A stretch of 64,000 nt of DNA from Allium sativum (GCA_030737875.1 CM060923.1:492368453-492432452); one strand, 5' to 3'. Positions 22,018 to 33,180 are shown, counted from the first letter of the stretch. Translations and numbers: made by a program. The notes: generated by a model from the letters alone, not told the origin.

Positions 22018-22659
22018 TATGCTAGAGTTATTGGAAGTTTGATGTATGCAATGACATGCACACGATTAGATACTGCCTATGCTGTTGGCAAAATGAGTAG
22101 ATATACTAGCAACTCTAGTCATATCCATTGGAATGCAATACATAGAATTTTAAAATATCTAAAAGGTACCATAAATTATGGTATACATTACAATGGTTAT
22201 CCGAGTGTAATAGAAGGATGCATAAATGCTAGTTGGAACACTGGAAGTGAAGATAATAAATCAACTAGTAGATGGATATTCACTCTTGGTGTGGGAGCAA
22301 TATCCTGGGCCTTAAAGAAACAAACATGTATTGCCGATTCAACCATGGACGCTAAGTTTATATCACTGGCTTCTGGTAGTAAAGAAGCGAAATGGTTAAG
22401 GAATTTATTATTAAAAATTCCTTTGTGGTCAAAACCTATGCCATCAATATCTGTGCATTGTGGTAGTCAATCTACATTATCACAGACATACAACCAAGTT
22501 CATAATGGTAAATCTAGATATATTGGTCTAAGGCACAGTTTTGTTTGGCAAATGCTCACTAAAGCGGTAATTACCATAACTTTTGTGAGATCTAGCCAAA
22601 ATTTGGCATATCCATTTACTAAAGGACTTGCAAGGAACTTAGTGATAAAAACATTATAG
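22018..22659 (+). pseudogene. RNase H of the Copia element
   Basis: Reads RVIGSLMYAMTCTRLDTAYAV, HWNAIHRILKYLKGT, then YPSVIEGCINASWNTG where the first catalytic Asp (usually GYSDADW) is changed, and AISWALKKQT, MDAKFISLASGSKEAKWLR and the end RSSQNLAYPFTKGL, which carries PFTK for the usual DPLTK. It is open to a TAG at 22657. Degraded at key acidic residues. Confidence 0.87.
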
Positions 22660-23037
22660 GGAATGAGTTTAAAGGCTATACAGTACAATCGCCAATGAAG
22701 GAAACTCAACCCAACATAATAAAGAAACTTGTTATCTTGAGTTCAAAGAGCAAAAGTACTTCATATGTTTGCGGTTGGAAGCACTATAATATTTAGTCTA
22801 AAAAACTAAGTATTACCATATATTCCAAGGAAAAGTGCTTGGTACTTATAATGACAAAGAGAGGATTTTTTTCCTTAGAACTTAGTAGGTTTATAACAGA
22901 TATACTGTTGAGGTGAATGTTATAAGGCACTTCTGATAAACCTACCTATATGATTGCAACGAAGGTGATGTCGCCTTATGGGAGATTTTGGCTTGATCTC
23001 TAAGGGAATTTCATGAAAAGAAGATATTGACCCAAGG
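22660..23037 (+). other. 3' untranslated part of the Copia element, left piece
   Basis: Non-coding; ends with the target duplication caagg (23033-23037). The right piece (44258-44479) follows element D, after the second caagg. No gene seen. Confidence 0.8.
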
Positions 23038-24089
23038 TGTAACACCCCACCTCCGCCAGGGTCACTCTTGCAAGCGCACTAGCTTTAGAAGGGCGTTAAA
23101 CGAGGTAAACATGCATGTAGATATCACAAGACATAACATATAAGTAAAAGCAGAGTAAATAAAGAAGCGGATAAAATTTCTATTTCAAAACCATAGTCAA
23201 GTTACATCAAAGTACTTAGTCATCATTTTCCAATAAAACAAAGTCTAGAAAACATAAACTGAAAACTGGAAATAACATAAAGTAACTATCCCCAAAGTAG
23301 AATAAAACCATAGCATGCTCAAGTCCAAACCATACATGAGCTATCCAGAAAAGCAGCTAAAGATCCGAGCTAGGTGCTAGCATTCCCACCCTGAGAACCG
23401 GGGGGGGGGGGGGACGGAAGAAAAGAAGCGAAAGAAAATGGGTCAGTCAAAAAGGCTGGTAAGTCCTATCTACTATTAGTATAAAAACTAATAAAGTTAA
23501 CTAGACATGCACAACAGAGATGAAACATAGGATGATAACTGGCATGGGGAAAAGTTAACAAGACAGATCAAATGTGGCATCGCATATACAAGGTTAAGTT
23601 GCACCAGGTGTACTAGTATTCTAATCCATGTCAAGTATAAACAAGAAATGATCCCTTGGCCCAAAGTTGGCCCAACATCATGAGAGGACCTAAATCAAGG
23701 TCCAACTACTCGGTCTAGTCGATCGGCTCCCTATAAGCCTAACTCGTTGTGTATCGGTGTCATACGGCTTAATCGTGGAATGTAGTTAACTGTGCAAGGT
23801 CCACCCCAGGGTGTATCCAGCCCTAAGGTGTAAACCACAGACACAATTCAAGCACGCACAGTCTAAACCTACTGGTGCCCATGTTCAACTCCGGACTTAG
23901 TGTGCACGACCATGGTCCGCCTGAACAACCGGTGCACCCTTCAGCCGTCTCTTTTGGTCTCTTACAATCAGTCCAGTAATCGTGCCCCACCCTAGCCTAG
24001 TCCAGGGTACCCATGATACTTCCAAGTTGGTTACTGCTAAAAAGGACCATGTAACTAGGATTTCAAGCGGGTTAAGTGTGGTTAACCCT

Positions 24090-24375
24090 ATCCTAACCAT
24101 GTATTGAGTTGGTCAAGTGTATTCAAGCAGTTCATGACTTAACCCTATCAATACATTGGGTTTACTTGGTTACGTATTCAAGTAGTCCATGTCTTAACCC
24201 TACCAATCCATCGTGTTTAACTGGTTAAGTATATTCAAGTAGTCCATGACTTAATCCTACCAATCGATCGTGTTTAATTGGTTAAGTATTCAAGTAGTCC
24301 ATGACTTAACCCTACCAATCCATCGTGTTTAATTGGTTAAGTATTCAAGTAGTCCATGACTTAACCCTACCATGT
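24090..24375 (-). repeat. Tandem repeats in the 3' LTR of D
   Basis: About five copies of a unit of 55-60 bases containing CAAGTAGTCCATGACTTAA, CCCTACCAATCCATCGTG and TTTAATTGGTTAAGTAT. The same array is at about 42175-42460 in the other LTR. Confidence 0.85.
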
Positions 24376-24397
24376 GGCATTAATTAACTTAATGCAC

Positions 24398-24602
24398 CCC
24401 AACCTCTCACATTAGACTTTCTTGTGGTTACTAGTTAAGCCGGGCGGGTCCGGGTAGCTTTACACCACAACCTAGTCTAACCTCGGGTTTTAAGTGCGAT
24501 ATGACCAACTACTCACAATGGGTCCTATTGTTTGTAGCCACTAGTTAAGCCGGTCGGTTCCGGGTAGATTTATGCCACAAACTCAACCCAACCTCGAGTT
24601 GG
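24398..24602 (-). other. Pair of conserved stem-loops in the 3' LTR of D
   Basis: On the minus strand, first structure (24602-24515): inner arms TTTGTGGC and GGCTACAAA, pairing with one G-U. Second (24487-24398): outer arms TTAGACT/AGTCTAA and inner arms TTGTGGT/ACCACAA, perfect. Compared with TTGCGGT/ACCGCAA in F, a C-G pair has become T-A on both sides. Loops keep CCCGGAACCGACCGG or CCCGGACCCGCCCGG. Confidence 0.65.
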
Positions 24603-26165
24603 CCACTTTCATGTTTTCTACATGTCATGTCCACATTCGTGTTTTCAAGTATAAACACATGTCAAACTTTCATGTCATATTTTCAAGTCATGTTTTCATG
24701 TTATTTAAGTTTGCCCAACTACCCATAACGTATTCCCATCGCACGTAAATTCGCATCAACGCAAATAGATCAAAGAGGGAACATAACAATATGACAAGGT
24801 GGGCATAAGGTGGCAAAGTCTATCACAAGTCAAACATGGTGATATTTGAGGCAAGGGTGTTCAACATACTAGCAAATGGCCTCAACATGTATGATAACAT
24901 AAAAGGTGACTTGGTCTCAAACATATCAAATAGCATAAGGGTGATTTGGCCACAAGCATATTAAGGAACATGAGGGGTTAAGGTTTGGCCACAAGTTAAA
25001 CATGGTGGCATATGAGGCAAATGTGTTCATAAACTTGCATATTACATTATAAGCCTCAAAACATGCATGATATCAAACTTTAGCAAAATAGATGAAACAT
25101 GGTCATAAATGACATAGGATGATAGCAAGTGATTCACATATAACCTCATATGCAAGATATCATAAGGTTTATGAGAGTTTCTATGTTGCTTTATGCAACA
25201 TTTCAAATCAAAGCTCATAGCTTTTTATGCATAAAGCCAAGGTGATAGCTTTACAAACATGCATAGAATAAATCTATGCATAACATGATAGAATCAAAGC
25301 ACAAATCATACTTAGGCCCAAAATCAAACTTGCAACATGTCATATTTAACTTCATAGTTAGATTCTAAGAGTAGTATAGGGCTTACAATGCTATGAAGAC
25401 CTATGAAATAAAATAAGATTGAGACGAAGCCACTAGCAACTCTAAAAACCCCCAATCGCATATAAGCTCCAAGTTGTTTTGAGAAACAATAAGCTCCTTT
25501 GATTTGTATGAAGAAAGATCCTTGTTTTGATGAAGAAAGGTGGCTCTTTTACTAGCTTAGGACACTCAAATTTTCATGAAGAGGATGGAGGCCATGTTAT
25601 GAAGATGGAGGCCATGATCAAGAAATTTTTTGGCATAGTTTAGTTGTAGGAATGATTAATGAGGGTTTAGGCTAGGTCTTAGGGTCTTTTTATAGAAGAT
25701 TAGGTTAGTTTAGGCCATAGGATTAACCCTAGTTTAGATCTGAGCCATTAAAATCCGTCACAAGCCTCCAAACATGTCTTGAGGAACAAGTCAGGTGCAC
25801 CCAGGCCAGACTGGCCGACCACCTAAGTCGACAGGGGTGTCGATTGGGCAGTCGACACAACCTGGAGTGTGTCGACTCCCAAGTCGACTCCCCAGTCGAC
25901 TTGGGGAGTGGCGGGATCTTTCCCCGCCTATCCTGCCCAGCTGAATTTGAATTCGAATCTGTTTTTAAACTTGAATTTTCTGAAAACTTCTATGGGCCAT
26001 GACTGGGTCATACGGACTCCGATTTCCGAAAACACGGACTCTATTTCGCATATTTTTCCGAGATGAACGCAATGGCATAGCCCGTTTCCCTTGATTCAGA
26101 TCTTATCATTTAATTCTGCCTTGGTTTATGTTATAACATGTTATTTAAAAATACGGGTTGTTACA

Positions 26166-26180
26166 TTCTCCCCTCCTTAA
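26166..26180 (-). promoter_or_regulatory. Polypurine tract of element D
   Basis: The plus strand TTCTCCCCTCCTTAA is the complement of TTAAGGAGGGGAGAA, identical to the tract of element A, directly against the 3' LTR. Confidence 0.9.
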
Positions 26181-26760
26181 AGGATTTCGTCCCCGAAATC
26201 TTCAAGTTAGGAAGAACATATCCTATCATCCATCATCCATCTACTCAAAACATCATCCACGTGCAGTCATTGTCCTTAAAGGATTCTAAATGCTGTATGA
26301 ACATATGCAAAGGTGTGTGTATATGTACTTATCTAATGCGAAAATTAGGCGGTTACTGATTCAGTAAACCTCCTTAATGCAAAGTATGTTAGTGAAATGA
26401 GTCCATATGTATGCAGATTCCTAACATAATTCATAACCTCTATATGAGTGCACATAACATTCATCCATATGCGACATCCATGTGATAGCATAACAAGTTT
26501 CATCCATGAATAAGTATAAGCACTCATGCATATGCAATATGAAAGTGTGTGGGCCGATCTTAGTGCCTAATGTGTTTCATGCATCCACGAGTATCCACTT
26601 GCAAACACTTGCAACCACTTGCATACATCAAGCATAACATGTTTCAAATACATGTTTCATCCAAAGGGTTTCTACCTAAGGTTCTCATGACAAGGTTAAC
26701 GAGATAACAAGATAAACAGGATAAACATGGATAGCAAAAAGGAAGATATGCTAAAAAGGA
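26181..26760 (-). other. 3' untranslated part of element D
   Basis: Non-coding, with the same landmarks as in element A read on the minus strand (GGGACGAAATCC, a TTAAGGAGG block, GATCGGCCCA). No gene seen. Confidence 0.75.
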
Positions 26761-27813
26761 AAAGAGATCGAGAATGTACCCTCGAAAAGAAAAGGATAAA
26801 GCCTACGCATCTTCCCCTCAGTTTCCCAAGTTGCATCTTCTTCGGCTTCATTCCACTGAACCTTTACTAACTTGACTTCTCAATTCCTCAGTTTCTTGAT
26901 CTCTGTTCCCAAGATACGAATCAGAGCTCGGCTCAAGGTCGCCTCTTTCTCTACCTCCATGTCTTCAAGAATACTTGGTTCAACCACTTCGGCTCACTCA
27001 TGTAGGCACTTCCGGAGATGCGAGACATGAAAAACATTGTGCACTCCGGCCAGCTTCTCGGGCAATTCCACTCTATAAGCCATTTGCCCAATCTTCTCGA
27101 TGATAGGGATGGGTCCAACGAACCTTGGTGCTATCTTTCCAACTGCTCCAAAACGAACCACATTACGCAAAGGAGAAACCTTCATGAAAACCATATCTCC
27201 AACTTCGAATTCCAAATCTGTCTTTCGCTTGTCAGCATAGGATTTCTGTCTGTCTTAGGCCGTTTTCTTCCGTTTTTGAATCAACTTTACCTCCTCGGAT
27301 GTGTCCCTTGGGCCCAAGTATAAGCTCATCCGTTGTCTCCCACCAACATGTTGGTGACCTGCACGGCCTTCCATACAAAGCTTCAAATGGTGTCATTCCT
27401 ATGCTTGCCTAATAGTTGTTATTATAAGCAAACTCTACAAGAGGAAGGTGGTCTTCCCAAGTACCACCAAAGTCAAGAACACAAAGCCTCAAAAGATCTT
27501 CTAGCACTCTATTCACCCTTTCGGTTTGGCCATCCATCTGGGGGTGATAGGCTGTACTTAGATTCAATCGCGTACCCATCGCTTGTTGCAAACTACTCCA
27601 AAATTGGCTAGTGAAGATTGGGTCACGATCGCTAACTATGCTAGAAGGAACTACATGAAATCGCACTATCTCTCGAAGATAAACAGATGCTAGCCATGAT
27701 GCGGTCCTCTTGCTCTTTACTGGAATAAAATGGGCGCTCTTCGTGAGTCTATCCACTATGACCCATATCCCATAAAGCCCAAATAGTTTGGTCAACTTGA
27801 CGGACATCTTCAC
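26761..27813 (-). pseudogene. Integrase and chromodomain of element D, broken
   Basis: The minus-strand frame from 27813 starts within the integrase core: WVIVDRLTKSAHFIPVKS, IVSDRDPIF (Asp) and TERVNRVLED (Glu), with FGGTWEDHLPLVEF; the zinc-binding part and first catalytic Asp are missing upstream. Stops near 27410 and 27255 interrupt it. The GPF/Y module (FEVGDMVFMKVSPLRNVV, VGPIPIIEKIG, HNVFHVSHLRKCLHE) is in 27215-26994. A TGA follows, then a chromodomain with a second in-frame TGA (KKLRN-stop), WNEAEEDATWETE and LYPFLFEG. Confidence 0.9.
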
Positions 27814-28500
27814 CCCAACTATATATCACAAACAGGCGAGTCATACTCCTTATGGGGTTTGCGACAGAACTAAGATTGAGAATAGGACCGAGAGGATATA
27901 CTTAAAAGATAGCATGCGAGTAAGCTCTACAGAATAATAGGGATCAAGGATATACTCTTAGAAAGAGATATAATGCGCGTATCTAGTCTTCAATCTTTTA
28001 AGCCACATTTTCTTGAGCTTAATCCTATCGTGCCTTGACCGTCTTTTAACTTCACAATTCCGTAATTTCCAAATATGAGTTGGAACTCGTTTCACCATTG
28101 CCTCTCGTTCCACATCCACTTATTCTTTTCCTAAAATACTTGGTTTAAACATAACTGCGTACTCATGGTTTCATGCAAGCTTTCCAAAATTCGTTAGTGA
28201 ATCCTGGATCTCGTTTACATACCATACGGTATTCCATGCAGGAAAACTATCTCTTGAAAACAAATGTCAATCCATGTTGCCAAATGTACTTACTAGGGTG
28301 ATTTCTATAACCCATGCTTAAGTGGAATGGACTATCCGCCTTAGTGGCGAACACTACTCGATTGGATTACAAATTCCCAATAAAGGTGCCAAGGGATCCT
28401 GGATAACTAATCATGACGGAACCCTAAAGGTCACACGAGATTTTGAGGGTATTACCGAGGCGAGTCATGAGCCTCGCAACCCTATGTTCGAAGTCAAGAA
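27814..28500 (-). pseudogene. Scrambled pol scraps inside element D
   Basis: Read on the minus strand, this 0.7-kb stretch holds, in order, a scrap of RT (VFATKAD), a scrap of integrase (RDPGFTNEFWKA), a chromodomain-like piece (VEREAMVKRVPTH) and a piece matching the 3' untranslated region of element A (CTTTTAAGTATATC and neighbours). Only then does the true integrase of D begin. It is a compressed, much decayed second copy of pol plus 3' end placed before the real integrase, where RT and RNase H should be. Confidence 0.6.
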
Positions 28501-28903
28501 TGGCTCCATAACTAGACAACCAATCCATGCCCAAAACCAACCTGTATCACATAAACCCGAGAACCTAAGCATTACATATGAATTCTACGCTCAAGATAGA
28601 GATTTTCAAATCCATACAAATCACAGATAGATGGGCGGAACCCCCAATCGGATTTGAAATACTAACGGGATTTTCAACTAGACTAGTACTTAGGTGCAAA
28701 CTTCCAACAAGATCAGAAGAAATAAAACTATGCGATGCGCCAGAATCAAATAAGGTGTGAACAGGATAATCAGAAATGTAAACAAGGTTTTCTACAAAAA
28801 TACTACCTCGATCAAGAACTGGAGCGATGTTGAGAGTACGCACTAGCCCCCCAGAAGGTCCTGCTTGCTGAGTTTGCATTTTCCCTTGTACTCGCTTCCT
28901 TGG
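28501..28903 (-). pseudogene. Protease of element D
   Basis: Frame 28879-28565 gives QTQQAGPSGGLVRTL and then the retropepsin HTLFDSGASHSFISS with an intact Asp-Ser-Gly, SNPIGGSAHLS and CMDLKISILSVEF. A frameshift follows and [15 protein letters not shown] continues in another frame to about 28470. Upstream it joins the gag knuckle, interrupted by element C: KDC lies on the far side at 40019 and the PRKRV-like basic stretch on this side. Confidence 0.88.
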
Positions 28904-29089
28904 GCAATTGTAACACCCCGTATGTTGAATAACTTGCTATAATATAAAACAGGGCAGAATTAAACTTTAAAATCTGAATCAGGGGAAACGGGCTATGCCA
29001 TTGCGTTCGTCTCAGAAAAATACACGAAATAGAGATATGGCCCAAAGAAGTTTCAGAAAATTTGAAAACAGAAATTTCAAATTTCAGAA

Positions 29090-29250
29090 GTGGCGGGAAA
29101 ATTCCCGCCAGACCCAAGGGGTCGACCTGGGGGTCGACTGGGGAGTCGACCTGCCCACCAGGTCGACTGGGGAGTCGACCTGCCCACCAGGTCGACTGGG
29201 GAGTCGACCCTAGTGTCGACCAGGGGGTTGACCTCCCTGGTCGAGCCCAG
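29090..29250 (+). promoter_or_regulatory. E2F-like palindrome and GTCGAC array, C 5' LTR
   Basis: GTGGCGGGAA-AA-TTCCCGCCAG: nine-base arms around AA, containing GGCGGGAAA and ATTCCCGCC, both fitting the E2F consensus WTTSSCSS on opposite strands. It is followed by eight GTCGAC hexamers, including two copies of a 29-base unit (GGTCGACTGGGGAGTCGACC then TGCCCACCA). The 3' LTR has one unit fewer. Confidence 0.5.
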
Positions 29251-29363
29251 GTGACCTGGGTGCATCAGTTTGGCTTTTGGGCTGTATTTTGGTGGTTAGG
29301 ACGAGATCTGACGGCTCTAATCTGATTTAGGGTTAATCTAATGGCCTAAAACACCTAGCTACT

Positions 29364-29372
29364 CTATAAATA
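29364..29372 (+). promoter_or_regulatory. TATA box of the C 5' LTR
   Basis: CTATAAATA in CTACTCTATAAATACACC, about 260 bases after the palindrome. The same sequence lies at about 36713-36721 in the 3' LTR. Confidence 0.65.
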
Positions 29373-29639
29373 CACCCTAAGACTACCCTAATTCATACTA
29401 AAAATAGAAACAATGCCGTTATGCCGTCAAAATGCAACTTGAAGGAGCCTCCATCAACTTAAAGAGGAGGATAGCTTCTCAAATCAATCTCTAATCAACT
29501 CTTGCAACTTAATCTTCTTCTTAGGAGTGCTAATCAACAAGTTGTGAGTTTTCTATAGCCTTAATGACCAATTGTTGAAATGATTATGATAGGATATAAT
29601 GAGGTTATGGCTATGAATGTGGATCAGTGCAAGATTGTG

Positions 29640-30150
29640 TTATCATATGCTATGTGTTAGTGATGTTATGCATGTTATGCAAGTTATATGCTGTGTGTTA
29701 ATGATGTTATGCATGTTATGCAAGTTATATGCTATGTGTTAATTATGTTATGCATGTTATGCAAGTTATATGCTATGTGTTAATGATGTTATGCAAGTCA
29801 TATGCTAAGTGATCATGATGTTATGCAAGTTATGCAGGTCATATGCTAAGTGTTCATGATGTTATGCAAGTTATGCAAGTCATATGCTAAGTGATCATGA
29901 TGTTATACAAGTTATGCAATTCATATGCTAAGTGATCATGATGTTATGCAAGTTATGCAAGTCATATGCTATTTGTTCATGATGCTAGTTGTGCAAATCA
30001 CTATGATAAACATTGATCCATTATGACACCATGTTATGCAAGTTTGGTGTATGATTATATGCAAGTTCATATATGATATGTTATGCAAGTTTGGTGTTTG
30101 ATTATATGCAAGTTCATATATGACATGTTATGCAAGTTTGGTGTTTGATT
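29640..30150 (+). repeat. Tandem repeats, first zone, C 5' LTR
   Basis: About eight copies of a 40-45-base unit built on GATGTTATGCAAGTTATGCA and TCATATGCTAAGTG, followed by three longer units with TTATGCAAGTTTGGTGT and ATTATATGCAAGTTCATATA. The core word TTATGCAAGT recurs throughout. The counterpart in the 3' LTR is about 36990-37560. Confidence 0.9.
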
Positions 30151-30640
30151 ATATACAAGTAACATGTGCAAGTTTACACCTTAGTATGATATGCATACAT
30201 ATGCAAGTTGACCCCTTTGTATGTCATACATACATATGCAAGTTTACCCCTTAGTATGACATAAATAACTTATGCAAGTTAACCTCCTTATGACATATGT
30301 GATTCATGCAAGTTTGGGTTGATTATTTATGCTAGTTGGGTTGATGCTATGTGCATGTTGACACCTTTAAACCCATGTTGATGCTAATGTTATGCAAGTT
30401 GAACCCATTGTATTTGTGATAAATCTTCCCTTTTATGTCATGTTAGCGAATTACGTGGGGAACGATGGGGTTAATATACATGTTAACGAAATGGTGTGAA
30501 GTTGGTATGATTATACATACCATAAAGTGGATGGACATAATTGAGTCAATTATGTACATCGTTAAAATTGGAATTAATTAGGGAAAATTAATTTGAAATA
30601 TGGGGGTGATTAATTAGGTGTAATTAATCGACTAAGACAC

Positions 30641-30850
30641 GAGGTTGGACCCTTTTGTAGCGTAAGACTGCCCGGAACCGACTGGAAAATCCAGCAGCTA
30701 CAAATGATTGGCCCAATGTGAGAGGTCTTAGGCACAAACTTAATACGTGACAAGTGTAAAGACACGAGGTTAGACTCGGTTATGGCGTAAGACTGCCCGA
30801 AACCGACCGGAAATCCAGCTGTCATAAGAGATAGTCTAATGTGAGAGGTC
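30641..30850 (+). other. Pair of conserved stem-loops, C 5' LTR
   Basis: First: inner arms TTTGTAGC/GCTACAAA, perfect; outer TTGGACC against GGCCCAA, imperfect. Second: outer TTAGACT/AGTCTAA, inner TTATGGC against GTCATAA with one G-U pair; the 3' LTR has GCCATAA, a full match. Loops carry GACTGCCCGGAACCGAC or GACTGCCCGAAACCGAC and CCAGC; both end ATGTGAGAGGTCTT. Confidence 0.7.
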
Positions 30851-30899
30851 TTTACAACGGTTACGCTTTTAATCAATTATGAAACACTTAACCATATTA

Positions 30900-31345
30900 G
30901 CATGTAGAGGACATGAGGGGTTAAGTGGGTGCCTTGGGTGGCATGTGGAAAAATCTAGTGGTTGCCTTGGGTGGCAATAGAAAATACGATTAGAATACTT
31001 AACCGAAGTGGAACATGTAATTAAACATGATTAAAGGGTTAATTAAGTGCCTTGGGTGGCATGGGGAAAATCTAGTGGTTGCCTTGGGTGGCAATGGAAG
31101 ATAAGATTAAAATACTTAACCAAAGTGGAACATGTAATTAAACATGATTAAAGGGTTAAGTAAGTGCCTTGGGTGGCATGGGGAAAATCTAGTGGTTGCC
31201 TTGGGTGGCAATTGAAGATAAGATTAAAATACTTAACCAAAGTGGAACATGTAATTAAACATGATTAAAGGGTTAAGTAAGTGCCTTGGGTGGCATATGG
31301 AAATCAAGTAAGTGCCTTGGGTGGCATGGGGAAATCTAGTGGGTG
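30900..31345 (+). repeat. Tandem repeats, second zone, C 5' LTR
   Basis: About three to four copies of a unit near 118 bases: TGCCTTGGGTGGCATGGGGA, AAATCTAGTGGTTGCC, AATACTTAACC(A/G)AAGTGG and AACATGTAATTAAACATG. The counterpart in the 3' LTR is about 38300-38745. Confidence 0.9.
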
Positions 31346-32617
31346 CCTTGAGTGGCAATTGATATATGATTAGATGACTTAACCAAACCTTAAACATGTA
31401 AGTGGACATGATTATTAAAAAGGGTTAAGTGGGATGCACTAGAAACAAATGAAAAGCTTAGGTGGTAGCTTGTGGGGGCCCATTTCAACCAGTAACCCAT
31501 ATGTATCTTATTGGGCTCGACCCATGTCGAGGACGGGACATGCGTACTGGGCTTGACTATAAGAGGCCAAAACGGGTTAGCGGTGGCAACGCACGTCCAA
31601 CGGGTTTCATATGCGTGTGTGGACCCGGGCTGGTAGGTAAGACGTTGTTGCATCGTGTAGGTATAAGCCGTGCACCATTGATTATCGGGTTGCCACTTTG
31701 GGGAGTGATACACCCCACTGTGGGGCCAGCACGGGTATCTACGTTAGGGAGCCGATCGAATGGGAGTAGTGGGTACACCTAGTGGAGATAGGGGCAGACG
31801 GCACCTATGTAGTCAGCTAGGGGTACACGAGACTACTATTAAAATTACTAAGTTGTGGGTACACCTAGTGGAGATAGGGGCAAACGACACCTGTGTAGTC
31901 AGCTAGGGGTACACGAAACTATTATTAAAAATTACTAAGTACACTTAGTGGGATCAACCTTTAAGTAGGAATTACCCTTGGGTGGGTAGATCTGGTGTGG
32001 TGCAGTGTAGGAATTATCCTTGGGTGGGTAGATCTGGTGTGGTGCAGTGTAGTATTTATCCTTGGGTGGATAGGCGCGTCTTTACCGTTATCTTAGTTTA
32101 TCCTAAGTCTAGTTGGCTACTTAGTGTAGTCATTTATTCCAGTCGTACCGTACCAGGTTTATATCATACCCTAATTACTTTAATGATTGTATTGTTAAGG
32201 TTATATGGCTCACTCAGACTTATGTCTGACCCCGTTGTTTTTATCTTTTTCCCCAACCCTCAGGTTCTCAGAGTGGGCCTAGCACTAGTGGGCTTTGATC
32301 ATATTGCATTATCCATCTTTTGGAGCTTGGACTCTTGAAGAAAAGCTCGGTTATCTTTTCTATTATGGCTATTAGTATGTAGTGGGAATATGTACTTATG
32401 TTTTAACGAGATGGATATTTTGTACTTGACTCTTGTTGGTTTTTGAGATATAACCAAACATGTTTACCTTCTGCTGCAATGAAATGATGTTTTAAATTTC
32501 AAGTATTACTTATATCTGTCTTGTTGTAATTTTTCAGTTCTATATTCACTTAAATACTCCACCGAAGCTAAGGCATTCCCTTTGTGAGTGACCTTAGCGG
32601 GTGTGGGGTGTTACACG

Positions 32618-32629
32618 TGGTATCAGAAC
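32618..32629 (+). promoter_or_regulatory. Primer binding site of element C
   Basis: TGGTATCAGAAC, two bases after the 5' LTR; one base away from the initiator-Met-tRNA complement TGGTATCAGAGC. Confidence 0.9.
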
Positions 32630-33180
32630 TTAAGGTTACCAGAACAGATAAAACTTTTAGAAAAAATATTTTTCTAAAAACATTTTGGAAGAAGTGTTTT
32701 CAAAAACATGTCTTTTAAGAGAAAAGTTTTTGAAAGAAAAGAACATAATCCCCAAGAGCCATATATCCTTCCTTCGATTCTCCATTTTGAATCTCTTCCT
32801 CTTTCTCTTTTTGAATTTCCCCTCCGCGTAGAGATGTCTTTTTATGATAAATAAGGACTTCCGCATGAAGGACAAAAGAACCACTTCAAGGGACTAAGAC
32901 GTTTGCCAAGCTAAGAAGTTAATCCAAGGAGGTGGAGGGCTTATAGGTACCTTTAAGATGGACGAGAGAGGAAGGTTCAAATAGCTATTAGGTAAATAAA
33001 GGACGAAACCTCATCGTGGTAAGAAGGCCACGAAAGGAGAATGTGAAGGGGAAGGCTAGTTGTTCTGGAGAAATAGGACACCTTGGAGTTGTCCAAAGAG
33101 GTAAGGACGAAGTACAGGATCTTCTGGTGGGTAGATGTATTCCCTCATGACGGGTATACCTGATGGGGGTAGGACCGTCT
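32630..33180 (+). pseudogene. Leader and gag remnant of element C
   Basis: The A/T-rich leader resembles that of element B. Almost nothing of gag remains. At about 33056-33100 a stretch reads SCSGEIGHLGVVQRG, a worn CCHC knuckle (compare CFHCGKSGHFSKDC in D), just before the protease. No open frame of useful length is left. Confidence 0.6.

Larger units (their letters stand above)
23038..26165 (-). repeat. 3' LTR of element D (3128 bp)
   Basis: On the minus strand starts TGTAACAACCCGTATTTT and ends GGTGGGGTGTTACA. It contains a degenerate GGCGGGATCTTTCCCCGCC palindrome (25910-25928) with five GTCGAC motifs (about 25830-25901), a TATA box (minus, TCTATAAAAAG, about 25687-25697), stem-loops (24398-24602) and a tandem repeat zone (24090-24375). 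A G run of 14 (23400-23413) replaces the CCCCCCAG acceptor-like site seen in the right LTR. Confidence 0.95.
28909..32615 (+). repeat. 5' LTR of element C (3707 bp)
   Basis: Starts TGTAACACCCCG and ends GGGGTGTTACA. Internal order: E2F-like palindrome 29090-29110, GTCGAC array 29119-29250 (eight perfect GTCGAC), TATA box 29364-29372, two tandem repeat zones (about 29640-30150 and 30900-31345), stem-loops 30641-30850, acceptor-like CCCTCAG to 32263, and the end block TTCCCTTTGTGAGTGACC. Open frames such as 31462-31782 recur in the 3' LTR only because the LTRs are copies. Confidence 0.95.

Noticed and set aside
27018..27611. Plus-strand frames opposite the integrase of element D
   Set aside because: Antisense shadows of recognisable minus-strand integrase and GPF/Y sequence.
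29640..30020. Regularly spaced repeats resembling a CRISPR array
   Set aside because: Contiguous imperfect tandem repeats without unique spacers, within a plant LTR.
31462..31782. 106-residue open frame present in both LTRs of element C (also 38860-39180)
   Set aside because: Present twice only because the LTRs are copies; the corresponding region of solo LTR F has a stop in this frame and a long frame also exists on the other strand.
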